A model generated the notes under the pieces. It was given only the letters and a program-made list of their open reading frames with translations, was not told the DNA's origin and did not search any database. A DNA stretch of 64,000 bases from Kalaharituber pfeilii (taxonomy: Eukaryota > Ascomycota > Pezizomycetes > Pezizales > Pezizaceae), in the NCBI GenBank assembly GCA_015179045.1, contig WHUZ01000071.1:62001-126000 (forward strand), given 5' to 3'. The position numbers were made by a program, and so were the translations under genes. Below are positions 11,001-21,893 of this stretch, in pieces. Numbering within the stretch: position 1 is the stretch's first letter; every line of letters starts with the position of its first letter.

Positions 11001-13933
11001 AGTCTTATGGATCAATCTTGACGTTGAGACAGTTAAGGACTTCAACGAACCATAATATCTATATTGTGCCTCGATCTGTTGATTCAACAGTGTGATTAAA
11101 GCACTCGAGCTATTTTATTAAATGGTCAGTGTATACATGAATTGAATCCCATCCATGCTTTGTTAGTTATGGTCCACTCTCTCGCCATCTTTTTCTCCCA
11201 CTATAAATATATTTGGGATAAAAACAATCCTATGCTTGTATATTAGACGCTCACATACAAAGCAGGTTGAAACAGCTACTGTATAGTCCGTCGTGTACTA
11301 GGTACATGCATCGTGTATTTGGCTGAGCTGTGCAATACTTTCAGGGGCACTGAGATTTAACACGAGGCTTATTCGCCTCTAACTCATTACGCATGAGGCA
11401 TTTTAATTAATGAAAAAATTTACCTCTAGAGCAGCCTGAGATTTATACCGCCTCAACGGAGGCAGCAGAACTTATCAGGACTCAGAAGCGGTATGTAGTT
11501 TAAGCAATTGTTTACATCATTTGAGGAACAACATTTTTATTGATGGAAATTGTGATTGATGTATTTATCGCATCCTTTCCATCTTTCTGTTAATGGCATC
11601 TGCTTAAAACTCTCCTAGATGTCTAGTCTCCAAACGTCAGGGTTCTGGAAACGGCAGTGAATTCGGAAACAGAACTTGAATTACAACTTAAAGTCAAACC
11701 CGGATCCTTGATGATCTCGGTAAATAAACAAGTGAGGTACTGTGGTAACCAAATTTATCATTATCTGTTAATCCGTCAATCAAGATTGGCAAACTACTGC
11801 CATGGCCTTTCACCAAAACATGTGAACAGTTTATATGTATGGTTCTATAATTGCAAACGGGTTTAGACATTTACTGATAACCAGCTTTGAATTTCCCCCA
11901 CCCCAGTCCCATCACGGTGCTTTTGGCGGCGGCACTTAGCCCATCGCTGGACAATGAACAAGCATAACTGTACAAAACGATGATACTTCTTCAGGCCTTG
12001 GAATATCGAATGTCGACAGGTTCAGTTGATGCAATGAGGATGGAGTAGATTATGGATACCGGATTAGGCGCCGTACAGATAAGTGTCAAGTTTGCTTCAT
12101 AATTAAACTGATGATCAGCTTTATCTTTTTTCCGTAGTCGAGTTCTTGAATCTTTTCATTTTTCATCTTTTACATTTCTCTGTTTCATTCGTTCACCTTG
12201 ATGCTGGTGTTCTTGATAGTAACCCAATCTCTCACATGCCATAAGTGGCACGGGACGGCCTCAAGTGGAGACTAGCTCAAGTGGTAATCTTGGTTCACGG
12301 CTGGGCCGGGCTTAGGCACTGAGCCTCTGGTATCATAAGATGACATTCGGGCTTAGGAATTACAATGGACCTAATGTTGAACGAGTGCTAGGAACATCAC
12401 GTCATGTTTCAATTTATCATAACAATCGAGATTCCATGAGCAGGATACAATCCAATCGGTTACCACTCATTTGAGCTACTATGTACCATTGTCTTAGCTG
12501 AGGAATGTATAGACATCGACCCTCGAGATGTACCTGCTAGTTCGGGGACCAATTAAACGGGGAACAAGGCCTGCCCTCCCCCAAAATAAAAATAAAAATA
12601 AAAATTCAAAAAAGCATACACATCACAAACTTGCAGATATGCGCTAGAGGATGCTCTGAATGTGCTTGGAAGGAAGCAAGGTCCGCTACTCTGATAACCT
12701 TTCCCATGCTGCCTTCTCTACTTTAGTTTGCAATGCTGCTGGATTAATATGCTAGACGATAACTCTCCGTCTAAAGGATGCAGGTCGAGGCGAGCATGAG
12801 GGAGTGATTGACACAGCAGCAGTGCGCATGCATGCGGTGTGGATCTCTCTTGTCATTCGATAAGCCAGCACCCGGGTGTTGTGATAGTGCAAGCGTCCAA
12901 TAGATATCGGAGGACGGCTGGGCGATGGGGCCCATACGTAAACGCATGGGGCGGCGAGTGCGACTACATGAGGCCAGTGGAGAATTTTTGCACAAGCTCT
13001 CTAATTAGCATCAGAGGCCGCTAGTTTGGCAATATTAGGGAGCTATGATGTTTAAGTTTCATTTGGCTGTAGCACTTTCACGTGTCAGAGGATTGGTCCA
13101 GATCCGGGGGGGGTAGGGGGGGGGGGGGCCTTTCCTGCTACGCTAGTAGCAGTACTCGTACTTTGTGCGGCGGCCGGGTGCGCTGAGCTGCCTCTCACGT
13201 CCGACGCAGCATGGCGAGCATGTGGTGCTCCACGAGCTGCTGGCAGCGCGGGACGATTTCAGGCCGTGGGCGGGGGCCTGACTAGCGATGCTCCGACAGG
13301 TTGTGGCCCTCCGAACGGGCGTGAGGGCGGCAGCCAGGGCAGTCGAGCGCGAGCGCTTGTCACGGCTCAGCAGAACGATCATCATCGGGCGGGCAGCCAT
13401 GTAGCCATGGCCATACAGCGGCCGGCGAGCCCACCTCAAACTTCGCCTCGCCTTTATCGCTAGCCACAGTCGACATGCGTCGTTCCATCGGGTTCCCTGG
13501 CTGCAACTCGCACCCCTCCACCCCACCTCTTCCTCCTCTCCCCCCCGTCCACCCCTCTTCCCCCCCCCCCCTCCCACTTCCGGTCTCGAAATTGACTCGA
13601 CCTGTTTTTTGCCTGGCCTCTACCCGTTGAACACGCAGCCAGCGTTACGTTATCACTATCACAAGCTTTTGCCGACCTGCTATTGAGCCGGAGCTGTAGT
13701 ACTTATATAGTCCTCCTAGGTTTCTCGTCGACCCATCTCCTCAGGTTCACTCCAGGCTACCATACGCACGAAATCACAGCCCCACAGGAACACTTTTTCC
13801 TAACAATTGGACACCAGGCATCTTGTCCTCCGCACAAGACTAACACATCAGCAAACCAGCAGAGCTTATACCCCACCTACTTCACCCCATCCAAGTCTTA
13901 ACTCATCCCACTGTTCAATTACACACATCCAAG
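5020..13933. other. 8.9-kb spacer without a recognisable gene
   Basis: No reading frame here resembles a known protein, and none joins into a plausible multi-exon gene. The first 1.5 kb (5,050-6,550) are pyrimidine tracts, A/T homopolymers and (TA)-rich stretches typical of a fungal 3' region. The middle is unique-looking sequence of ordinary composition with ORFs under 175 codons. The end (13,080-13,600) holds a G run, C runs and an arginine-rich shadow ORF just before the perilipin gene leader. Ancient transposon relics beyond visual recognition are possible. Confidence 0.6.
11350..11466. repeat. Cluster of GAGGC/GCCTC palindromes with a short direct repeat
   Basis: Two small perfect hairpins are visible: GAGGC-ttattc-GCCTC near 11364 and GCCTC-aacg-GAGGC near 11452. 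A further GCCTC...GAGGC pair lies between them. The ten-base word CTGAGATTTA occurs on both sides (about 11350 and 11434). The layout resembles a small mobile or regulatory element, but I cannot assign a family. Confidence 0.4.
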
Positions 13934-14599
13934 ATGAGCTCCGAAAAGACCTACAACAGCACCACAGCAAACTCTGGCACCAAATTTCCTTTTGAAAAAT
14001 CGTTAAGGCACCTCAAAACTTTCCCCATTGTTTCCGATTCCCTCCATGCGGTTCAATCTCATCCTCTTGGTCAACGCTCCATCTCGGCCACTAACACTGC
14101 CTACCAGAGGGTCCTGAAGCCTATTGGCCCATTCTTCATCAAGGTCAACGACTATGCCTCCCCATATGTATCCAAGGCAGATGAGCTTGCAGATCAAGGA
14201 CTCGGCAAGGTTGAGGCCAAGTTCCCAATATTGAAGGAGCCAACGGAGAATGTGAAGAGCAAGGTCTCCGAGCAACTCCAGAACCCAAGAAAGTTCGCCG
14301 AGGACCTGTACGAAAGTGGTTTAGAGTTCACCAACAAGCAGAAGGAACATATTCTTAACGTCTACAAGCAAAAGCTTGCTGATGAGGAGAGCAAAGGGTA
14401 AGTGTCTCTACCACTCCTAGTCGTTTTTCCCCACTATATAGATATAACTAACAAGCTTATGTACAGACTTCTGCCGGTTGCAAAGGCCAGCTTGAGCACC
14501 TCCTTCACATTAGCTGTAGAATCGTATGGTTGGTTCTGCAGCGCAGTGTCGTCAAGGAAGAACCCTCCAACTGAGAAGACCAACGGCGTCACTGCTTAA
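13934..14599 (+). CDS. Perilipin-like lipid-droplet protein (CAP20/MPL1 family)
   Basis: Two exons, 13934-14397 and 14467-14599, give 198 aa. The donor is GTAAGT and the branch site is ataactaac. The family layout is clear: FPIVSDSLHAVQSHPLGQRS, then an ISATNTAYQRVLKPIGPF segment, a SPYVSKADELADQGLGKVEAKFPI segment and a closing LLPVAKASLSTS motif. Colletotrichum CAP20 and Metarhizium MPL1 share this order and a length near 180-200 aa. These proteins coat lipid droplets and control turgor and lipid use in infection cells of pathogens. They also occur widely in saprotrophs, so no lifestyle follows from the gene. There is no signal peptide, and amphipathic stretches agree with droplet binding. 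The gene stands alone between two long spacers. Confidence 0.85.
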
Positions 14600-17500
14600 G
14601 ACAAACTCGAAACTTGCATTGCTCAATTCTTCCTCCACTGGAGCTGAAGTATTATAGAGCTACAAAAAATGCTTCCTTGAGCTTCGTTATTTGTTACGAC
14701 TTGCATCGTCTCATCCTGTTCGCCCCGTATTGTTTCCGATGAAGACCATCTCTCTGGCAGCATCAGTACCGTAAGATCCTCTTCTCCTGCCACCACAAAC
14801 AGTTCCTTTAGCTACCGCAAACTGAACAAACTGGTAGCCATTGGATAAGGAAAAAGAGGACTTCATTATTATTTCTTCTCTTGCACCACTTGTGACATTA
14901 GGGTATCTGTTTTTTGTTCTCTTGGGATTTTAAAGTTGCTCACCATCGCACCTCGTTTCCTTTGTTATCTGTTCATCTATATAAGCTGTCTGTTTTTGAC
15001 TCCTGTAGTTGTGATGGGATTGTTTTCCTATTTTCTCTTTTTCTCTTCCTTATCATTCATTTTTTTGTGTTCTGTGATTTATTGATGCATAGATGGCTTG
15101 GAAATGCAATTAAGATTGAGTTTGGAAAGGCTAAGAAGCACGAGGGGAAAAAAGGTGCGGAGAGGTGATAGTGGGTAGAGTGGAGAGGAATGGATGTATA
15201 TTTCTCGGAGGTTACACTGGTGCCAATGACTTCATTATTAGTAACCTGTGATTCTATTGCGAGATTTGACTGCCTTCATGGAGTCCCGAATTGTAGCCCA
15301 ATTGTAAACGTTTTAAACATTCATACTAGTACGGTCTGTTCTACCTTAGTAATCCTTAGCTCTATCTGTAAAATGACGGACATTCCGCCCGCTATTACTT
15401 GGATTGGAAATACATCTGACAGTTTCCCGTTCCGGATCCCTAGTGCCCCTCCTAGAAGCTGCCCTATAATTATGTACACGTGGACAGAAATTACATCATA
15501 GGTAAGAGGCAAAGAGTTTCGTTTTTTTACTTGTTTTGCGGCGTGTGTTTTCTTTTTTTAATTCTGTTCTTTGCGTTACATTTCCCCGCTTTTTTTCTTT
15601 TTCTTTTGAACAGGGTGAGGGGATTCGTTGGCAGAGCATTCTTTTAATTTAATTTTACGGCTTGTTCCTTTGAAGAGGGGTAGGTAGGGAGCCAAGAGTT
15701 AGTGTTGCTTTTTGTTTCCGTATCGGGAAGTCGTAACGTTTTCGTTGCGCACTTTGCCATATTTGTTTTCCCCCATTGTTTTTTTAATTTTATTTTTTTT
15801 TTTTTTAAAAAAAAATATATTTTGTTTGCTGAATATAACTTTGTTAGAATGTATTACTTTAAGTAGTAGAATTTTTCGAACCACCTGTTTGTTCGAGAGG
15901 ATGTAAATGTTTGATGGTCTAATGGTTTGAGTGAATAGCTATATAAACCGGGATTGGGGGATCGCGAGTTGGGGGCGGCGGGTATGAAACAAATTTGATT
16001 ATGCATATGATATGAAGTCAACCATGTGCAAGGCTCATATATATTTCTGGGCACGAAAAATTTGAGGGAAAAAGAAAAAAAAAAAAAAAAAAGGAAAACT
16101 GTCTGGCGTGGAAGGAATAGATATCAAGTTATCTTTTGTTTTCATGGCGGTGGCCTATCGGGTATATTCCTCATTTTTTTTCGAAGAATTTTACACTTCT
16201 TAAGATAGGTGGAAAGAAAAGAGGGTGGTTGCGAAGTGCGGGTAAGTGTTATTTGACACGGGGAGCTTGTGAAACAGACGAGACTCGGAACAGAACGGGG
16301 AAGCTGGACCGGATACGCTCTGTTAATTGTTGCAGGTAGGCCATAAATATATTTCTTTGCTTATAAGGTCATGGGGTGGGCGCGCTCATGTTTTGCAAAC
16401 ATTTTTCCAAGAAAACGTCTGGTAGTATATGTGACAGAGTGTCAGATGAGGAGAAAGAAAAAGAGAAACAAATTGTAGAGTACAGAGCTGGGCACAAGAC
16501 TCTACATATATAGGGGTATGTTCTGGCACACATGAAACTTATGTAAAGTTAGTCTAGTTAAACTCCGGAGTATATTGATTTAAATTATTTTATTTTTTCA
16601 AATTGAAAGCGGTATAGTCACGGTTTATGTAAACTTTCGATGAGGTTCATATGATTGTGGAAAAGTGAAAGTCAGGATATATGGAAAACTGAGATAGGGG
16701 GAACCTTGTGGAGCCGCAGTCTTGAACTGGGAGCTGTAGCCGTTTGAGGGAAGATGGAATTGTCGAAAATATGAAAGTAGTGAGGCTGTTCGATGGCTGA
16801 CGGGCCTATAAATTATGGGACATACGTGAACCTTACTTGAATTGCCATGCCCTTCCCTGACATCCGTAACTTGTGGATTGGCTAGTCTATGGATTGGCAT
16901 GTCCCTACAAACTTTAAATTGCGGCAATGAATGATGAATTTCTGGCTTTGGTCTATCGATTTACTCTAGTGCGAGTGAGATCGGATAAGGTTTTTTGTTG
17001 TGAGTCTTAAGGCAAGGGCTGTGCACAATATGTGTACTTGCTCTATCATAGGTAGCATCAGAAACTAGTTGACGGTACAAGTAGACGGGTGCATAAGTGT
17101 GGCTATCGCACAGCAGATCACGGGCCATATGACTCTTGCAGGTTCTTGTAATTTTACTTCGCGGCATTTGCTGGCCGCAGAGGGTGGTTATTCGGAAATA
17201 CTCATCTGGTTTTTTTGAGGCTGTGCTGCCATTTCCTTGGCATCCTGTGCTACTACTAGACTAGTAGTAGTAGCCATGTGACTAACATTCCCTCACCGCT
17301 CTCGCTGACTAAGTCCCGCCTTTAGCTTCTCACTACATCCGAAAGTTTTACCAGAATTTGTGCTAGTGCCGTCGGGAAACCGTCATATCCGTCACGCATT
17401 TTGAGGACTGGTTGGCAAAAAAGTAACGACGCGAAGCGAGCGAAGAGCTAGTGAGTCTGCCTTATGATGTGCAAGAGTTCGGGAGGAACAGGGGTGTGAG

Positions 17501-18212
17501 AAGAATGGTCGGTGGGGAATGGGTATGGGAATGGTTGACGTGCACAGTGATGCACGTATGTCGGAAGATGGGGAGTTTCACAATGTGCAGCCAGACTTCA
17601 TGTCATTACTGGTTATCTGCGTTTTCTACGGACGGGCTTCATTCAGATTGGACGTTGTTATACCCTTTGATTTTTATTCTGTGGGCGTTGGAACATGGGG
17701 TGATCTCTTTGCTTGCAACATCCCAGTCCGGTCGGACGGTTTAGCCGGGACCAGGGGCTAGCATAGATGAAGAGTAGGGCGCGAAGAAGCAGCGACAGAG
17801 GCGGAGTCAAACCGGTAGACATCGCAGCTCGCGCATGCCTTGCGGGTAATGGTCTGGCGCAGCGGCGACCCCATGCTGCTGCAGTTCGCTGCCGCAGTCG
17901 CGGAGCAGGAAGACGGAAGGGTCTCCTCGACGTCTCGTGGTGAGCTGGGGATTCGGCTATGTTGGCGAATGGGGTTTGTGCGACACACCAATGAATGTTT
18001 GTAGGGAGGAAGGAAGGAAGGAAGGTTGAGTGAGCGCGGAGCTGGGCGTTGCTTTGTGCGATATAAGAAGTACACTCCCCCGTATCTCCTTGCACGTTCA
18101 AGCGTCATCTTCATCACTATAAAAATCGCCACCACACCCTAAGCTTGCCGACCTGCACCACTGTAAATCCAATTTCAGTGGTACCTCCTACAATCGCACC
18201 GCTCGTGACAAA
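14600..18212. other. 3.6-kb spacer, no gene recognised
   Basis: The first part is a T-rich 3' region of the perilipin gene. Scattered A/T homopolymers follow (for example near 15,780-15,820 and 16,070-16,095). The last 400-500 bp, CT-rich from about 18,000 on, are the likely promoter and leader of the stomatin gene. All ORFs are short and look accidental. Confidence 0.6.
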
Positions 18213-19376
18213 ATGACCTCCAAGGCCCTAGACGCATCCCACAACGGCGCCGGCTACCTCCCCTCGGCCCCAATGGCTGCTGTGCCCAGCAGCAGCCAGA
18301 GTGCCCCACCCGCCAGCACCGCCCCAGCGCCCAGCGACGCAGGCACCAGCCAGCCATTGGTCGTGAAGCGTCCGCGCCGAGAGGACCTGCAACCTAGCTA
18401 TGCGGAGATGCTGCCGCCTCAGGAAGACGACGGGACGAATGGTTGGTACGGGAGAATGGTTGATACCTGTGGTACCGTCATTGGGTTTTTGGGCGCAATT
18501 CCATGCTGTAAGTTCCCCCTCAGAATCTTCTCCAGAGTCTTAACTGACTAATGTGCTTTTTCTCCAGGTATCATCTGCCCCAACCCTTACAAGCCCGTCT
18601 CCCAAGGCAATGTCGGCCTCGTCACCAAATTCGGCCGCTTCTACCGCGCAGTGGACCCCGGTCTTGTTAAAATCAATCCCCTCTCGGAGAAACTCATTCA
18701 AGTGGACGTCAAGATCCAAATCTGCGAGGTCCCGCAACAAGTCTGCATGACCAAAGACAACGTGACTGTCCAACTCACCAGCGTCATCTACTACCACGTC
18801 ACTTCTCCCCACAAAGCCGCTTTCGGGATTTCCAACGTTCGACAGGCCCTTATTGAACGTACTCAGACTACCCTCCGTCATGTGGTGGGAGCGAGGGTTT
18901 TACAGGATGTCATTGAACGCCGCGAGGAAATCGCCCAAAGCATCTCCGAGATAATCGAAGACGTAGCCACTGGATGGGGCGTCCGCGTCGAGAGCATGCT
19001 AATCAAGGATATCATCTTCAGCCGCGAGCTCCAAGACTCACTCTCCATGGCCGCGCAGTCGAAGCGTATCGGTGAATCTAAGATTATTGCTGCGCGCGCC
19101 GAAGTTGAAGCCGCGAAACTTATGCGCAAGGCTGCCGATATCTTATCGAGTCCCGCTGCAATGCAGATCAGGTCTCTTGAAGCATACCAGCAGGTGGCGA
19201 AGACGGCGAACGCGAAGGTCATCTTCTTGCCGCCGCCGAATGCAGCGGGCGGTAGTTATGGGGGGAATGTGACTGCGGGGCCAAGCAGCAGTTCAGCAGA
19301 TGCCTCAATCGATGAGATTGCGGAGGATCCAGCCTTTCAAAGGGCGGTGAAGGCTGAGTTGATTGGGAACTTTTGA
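18213..19376 (+). CDS. Stomatin-family SPFH (band 7) membrane protein
   Basis: Two exons, 18213-18507 and 18568-19376, give 367 aa. The N-terminal 80 residues are Pro/Ser/Ala-rich and probably cytosolic. A hydrophobic hairpin follows (TVIGFLGAIPCCIIC, about 87-101), then NPYKPVSQGNVGLVTKFGRF, the start of the SPFH domain. The band-7 core includes CMTKDNVTVQLTSVIYYHV and a typical alpha-helical stretch with AQSKRIGESKIIAARAEVEA. The C-terminal IRSLEAYQQVAK and the oligomerisation tail match eukaryotic stomatin/slipin rather than prohibitin. Stomatins form ring-like oligomers that organise membrane microdomains and regulate channels. Fungal members sit at the plasma membrane, endosomes or mitochondria. 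The 60-nt intron falls inside the Cys-rich hairpin codons. Confidence 0.88.
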
Positions 19377-21061
19377 AAGGGGGAAACAAGGATGCTTGCT
19401 AATTAACATGGCTGGGGAGGTGATCTGGATTACGGAATATGAAATTTTAACAGATTGAGTAGTTAGGATAGGGAATTGATTGGGAAACTGCCGGTCTAAA
19501 TGTTGGGCGAGCAAATACGGCGCTTATCTCTTTTCCCCCCTCCCTGTTGGCTGTTTTTTACGGTTTTTATTGCTTATGACGAACCTTTTCTTTTCTTATT
19601 TTAATCTACCTACCAACCTCTCTTATCTCCTAATCAGTAATTCCCTTTACCCCGGCCATCGCTATGAACTATGACCATGAACCCCTCATTTCTTCTTTTT
19701 TTTCTCGTGGGTGTATTATAAGCTTGTTTTTTTTTAACTTTTGAATTTTTTGTCAAATGGTATTGCACGTTGAATCTGGTCCAAATACACCAAAAAATCG
19801 CGAAAAATTGGTGAAAACTACATTACCCTGAATCTCCCACTATGCCCCCCAGAACGTTGTTTACTCGAAAACAGGGCTTCCGGCAGCCCAAGCTTCAAAT
19901 TCATCAATTAAAGAAATGCGGCTAGACAGATAATTGACTACTACTGCTCGACGGTGACGTCATTCTCCAGATGGTCGGCGGATGGCGGAACTATCACAAT
20001 CTCTCACAATCCCGAGGATAAAGACACAGCAAAAGCATGGAATCCACGGCCCCTGCCTGTCACAGTATTCCCAAACGGGTTTGCATGAAAAACATGGAGC
20101 TGCTTTCGACGCTACTCGGCTGCCAGTAGGGCCAAGCCTGACCGGGCTGCTTGAAACGGTATCCACTGGGTGCAGCGCAACGCAGGTCAGGAACCCAGCC
20201 CGCGTGCGGTCCTCGGTCCTCATCGCTCATCAACAGTGCATGTTATAGCTTTCTTCTCTAGCCGATAACAGCATCATGCCTAGCCGCGGCCCAAACGCCA
20301 ACACCAACTATTCTACGCCGACGTCGGTAGGTGGATACACCACTGTCACCAATGCGTGCGCTGTTTCGTATCCTCGTGCTTGACCGGCTAACGTACTAGA
20401 AAAAGCGACCCACCTTGGGAGCTGGATAAACTCGGAACTACCTCTTCCTAGCCCCTTTCATTAGCGCAGGACACTAAGACCTTTAACATCTGACAGGCAT
20501 GAGATGGCGCAGAGTGCCTTGGGATGAGCCGGAGTACCAACTGGCCGCGCAATGGGGTGATCACATGAACTTAGATACTGACGAGGAGAAAGGTCATGAT
20601 GAGGACTGTGAAATTGACATTTTACGGAGGCTGCTTTGAGCCACGAGTGGGAACGGCTGAGCATGCCTGGTCCCACTACATGGGCAACAACACTGTAGGA
20701 GGGATTCAGGCTGGGGCTCGTTCCGCCCTTGCAACAATTCCTAACCATCATGTCAATGTTCCGGGTCACCCAGTTCCTAGCCCTCATGTTAATTGCTCTT
20801 ACCCTCACAAAGGTTACCACCTCCAGTTAGTACACATTGCATATCTTCAACGTCCTACAGTCACATAAATATCACGTTACATACCCGCAACCTTCCTACC
20901 GGAATTAAATCTCTTATACCTCACATCTGTCAGGGAGCAAAGCCCCCCGACACCCCCATTTGATCATAAGTAAGTCCATTACCGAATTAAGAAGTATCAC
21001 CAACTTAAATTAAAAAAGCCGAGAAATATCAATCCTATTCATCCTTCATTCATATAACCTA
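19377..21061. other. 1.7-kb spacer
   Basis: It begins with a T-rich 3' region of the stomatin gene (to about 19,760). The remainder has no recognisable coding or RNA feature. Short overlapping ORFs on both strands at 19,960-20,250 and 20,460-20,870 have no family signature. Confidence 0.5.
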
Positions 21062-21893
21062 CTACAAGAAAAACCCTAAAGAATCTCCGACAACGACCCC
21101 CCCCAAAAAAAAGAAATAAAACGATGAAGCCGATAACTTCATACCATATCCACCAACAACTCGGTCACTTACCGACTGCCATATCCACAATGCTCCCTTG
21201 CTGAACGCACCATACATACAGTCCACTACAACCGAATAATCCTCATCCATACCTTCAAATATTGCGTCCATCTTCCTCATCATCTCAAAAACTGTACCAT
21301 TGTAGCTAAACATGGGCCAACTGTCCTCTGTTGTAATACACCCGTATACCTCCCCTGAATTATTATTATCCCTCATATCTTCATCGCTAGAAACACTGCT
21401 CATCCCCCGTCCAATAGAGGATCCCTTTGATTCCACTACGAACACAAAATGCTTTTCCTTTATCTTGGTCACATCCATCACAACGAACTCTTCCTCCCCT
21501 CCAGTCTAACCGTCGGTAGAGACAATTTGCTTTTCCCGCCGTAACCATATATTGCGCCCTGTACTGCGTCTGAAATCCGATAGGATACGGTTGATAATGA
21601 GGTAGACCAGATCATTAATGTTAGATTCTTAAAAATCTCCATTCGCCCCCGTAGGATAACCCTCAACCTTAAGATGTCGTACTACCAAATCATAAACTAA
21701 CTCCTTTGTCTTTGAGATAACCTCCTTTGTGACGTCACACTTAAGTCCTTCTAACATCCGCGAAAGCGAAACCGCACGAGATTGGAATGATTCAAAATCA
21801 AACCCCAATCTCCTCTGCGTCCACTTACGACATATTCGAATATGAGGTCATCCACTTTGGACTTTCTTCTGGTTCCTGCTGTCGTCACCCATT
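21062..21893 (-). pseudogene. Decayed PD-(D/E)XK-like fungal protein
   Basis: One minus-strand frame reads almost continuously from about 21835 to 21062. Segments include RRLGFDFESFQSRAVSLSRM, TKEVISKTKELVYDLVVRHL, INDLVYLIINRIL, LRREKQIVSTD, EEFVVMDVTK, FVFVVESKG and MRDNNNSGEVYGCITTEDSW. Two in-frame stops interrupt it, at 21631-21629 and 21508-21506. The N-terminal piece VDDLIFEYV (about 21860-21835) lies in another frame, so there is also a frameshift. The E-S-K of FVFVVESKG after a beta-strand and an upstream Asp resemble the D...(E/D)xK core of PD-(D/E)XK nucleases. From memory it belongs to a large uncharacterised family expanded in Pezizomycetes such as truffles. The AlphaFold-like fold assignment and family name are inference. 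Relative to my recollection of intact members, the part after the ExK motif is shortened. Confidence 0.65.

Noticed and set aside
12260..12330. tRNA-like segment with tagctcaagtggtaa and ggttcacggct
   Set aside because: The A-box-like part fits, but the B-box lacks the GGTTCRANNCC form and no cloverleaf stems close. At best it is a tRNA-derived SINE relic.
13143..13577. Arg/Ser-rich 144-codon minus ORF upstream of the perilipin gene
   Set aside because: It ends in C-run repeats, has codon use unlike the real genes and no recognisable motif; it probably lies in a promoter.
15905..15985. Segment gatggtctaatggtttgag resembling a tRNA 5' half
   Set aside because: No matching T-arm or acceptor stem downstream.
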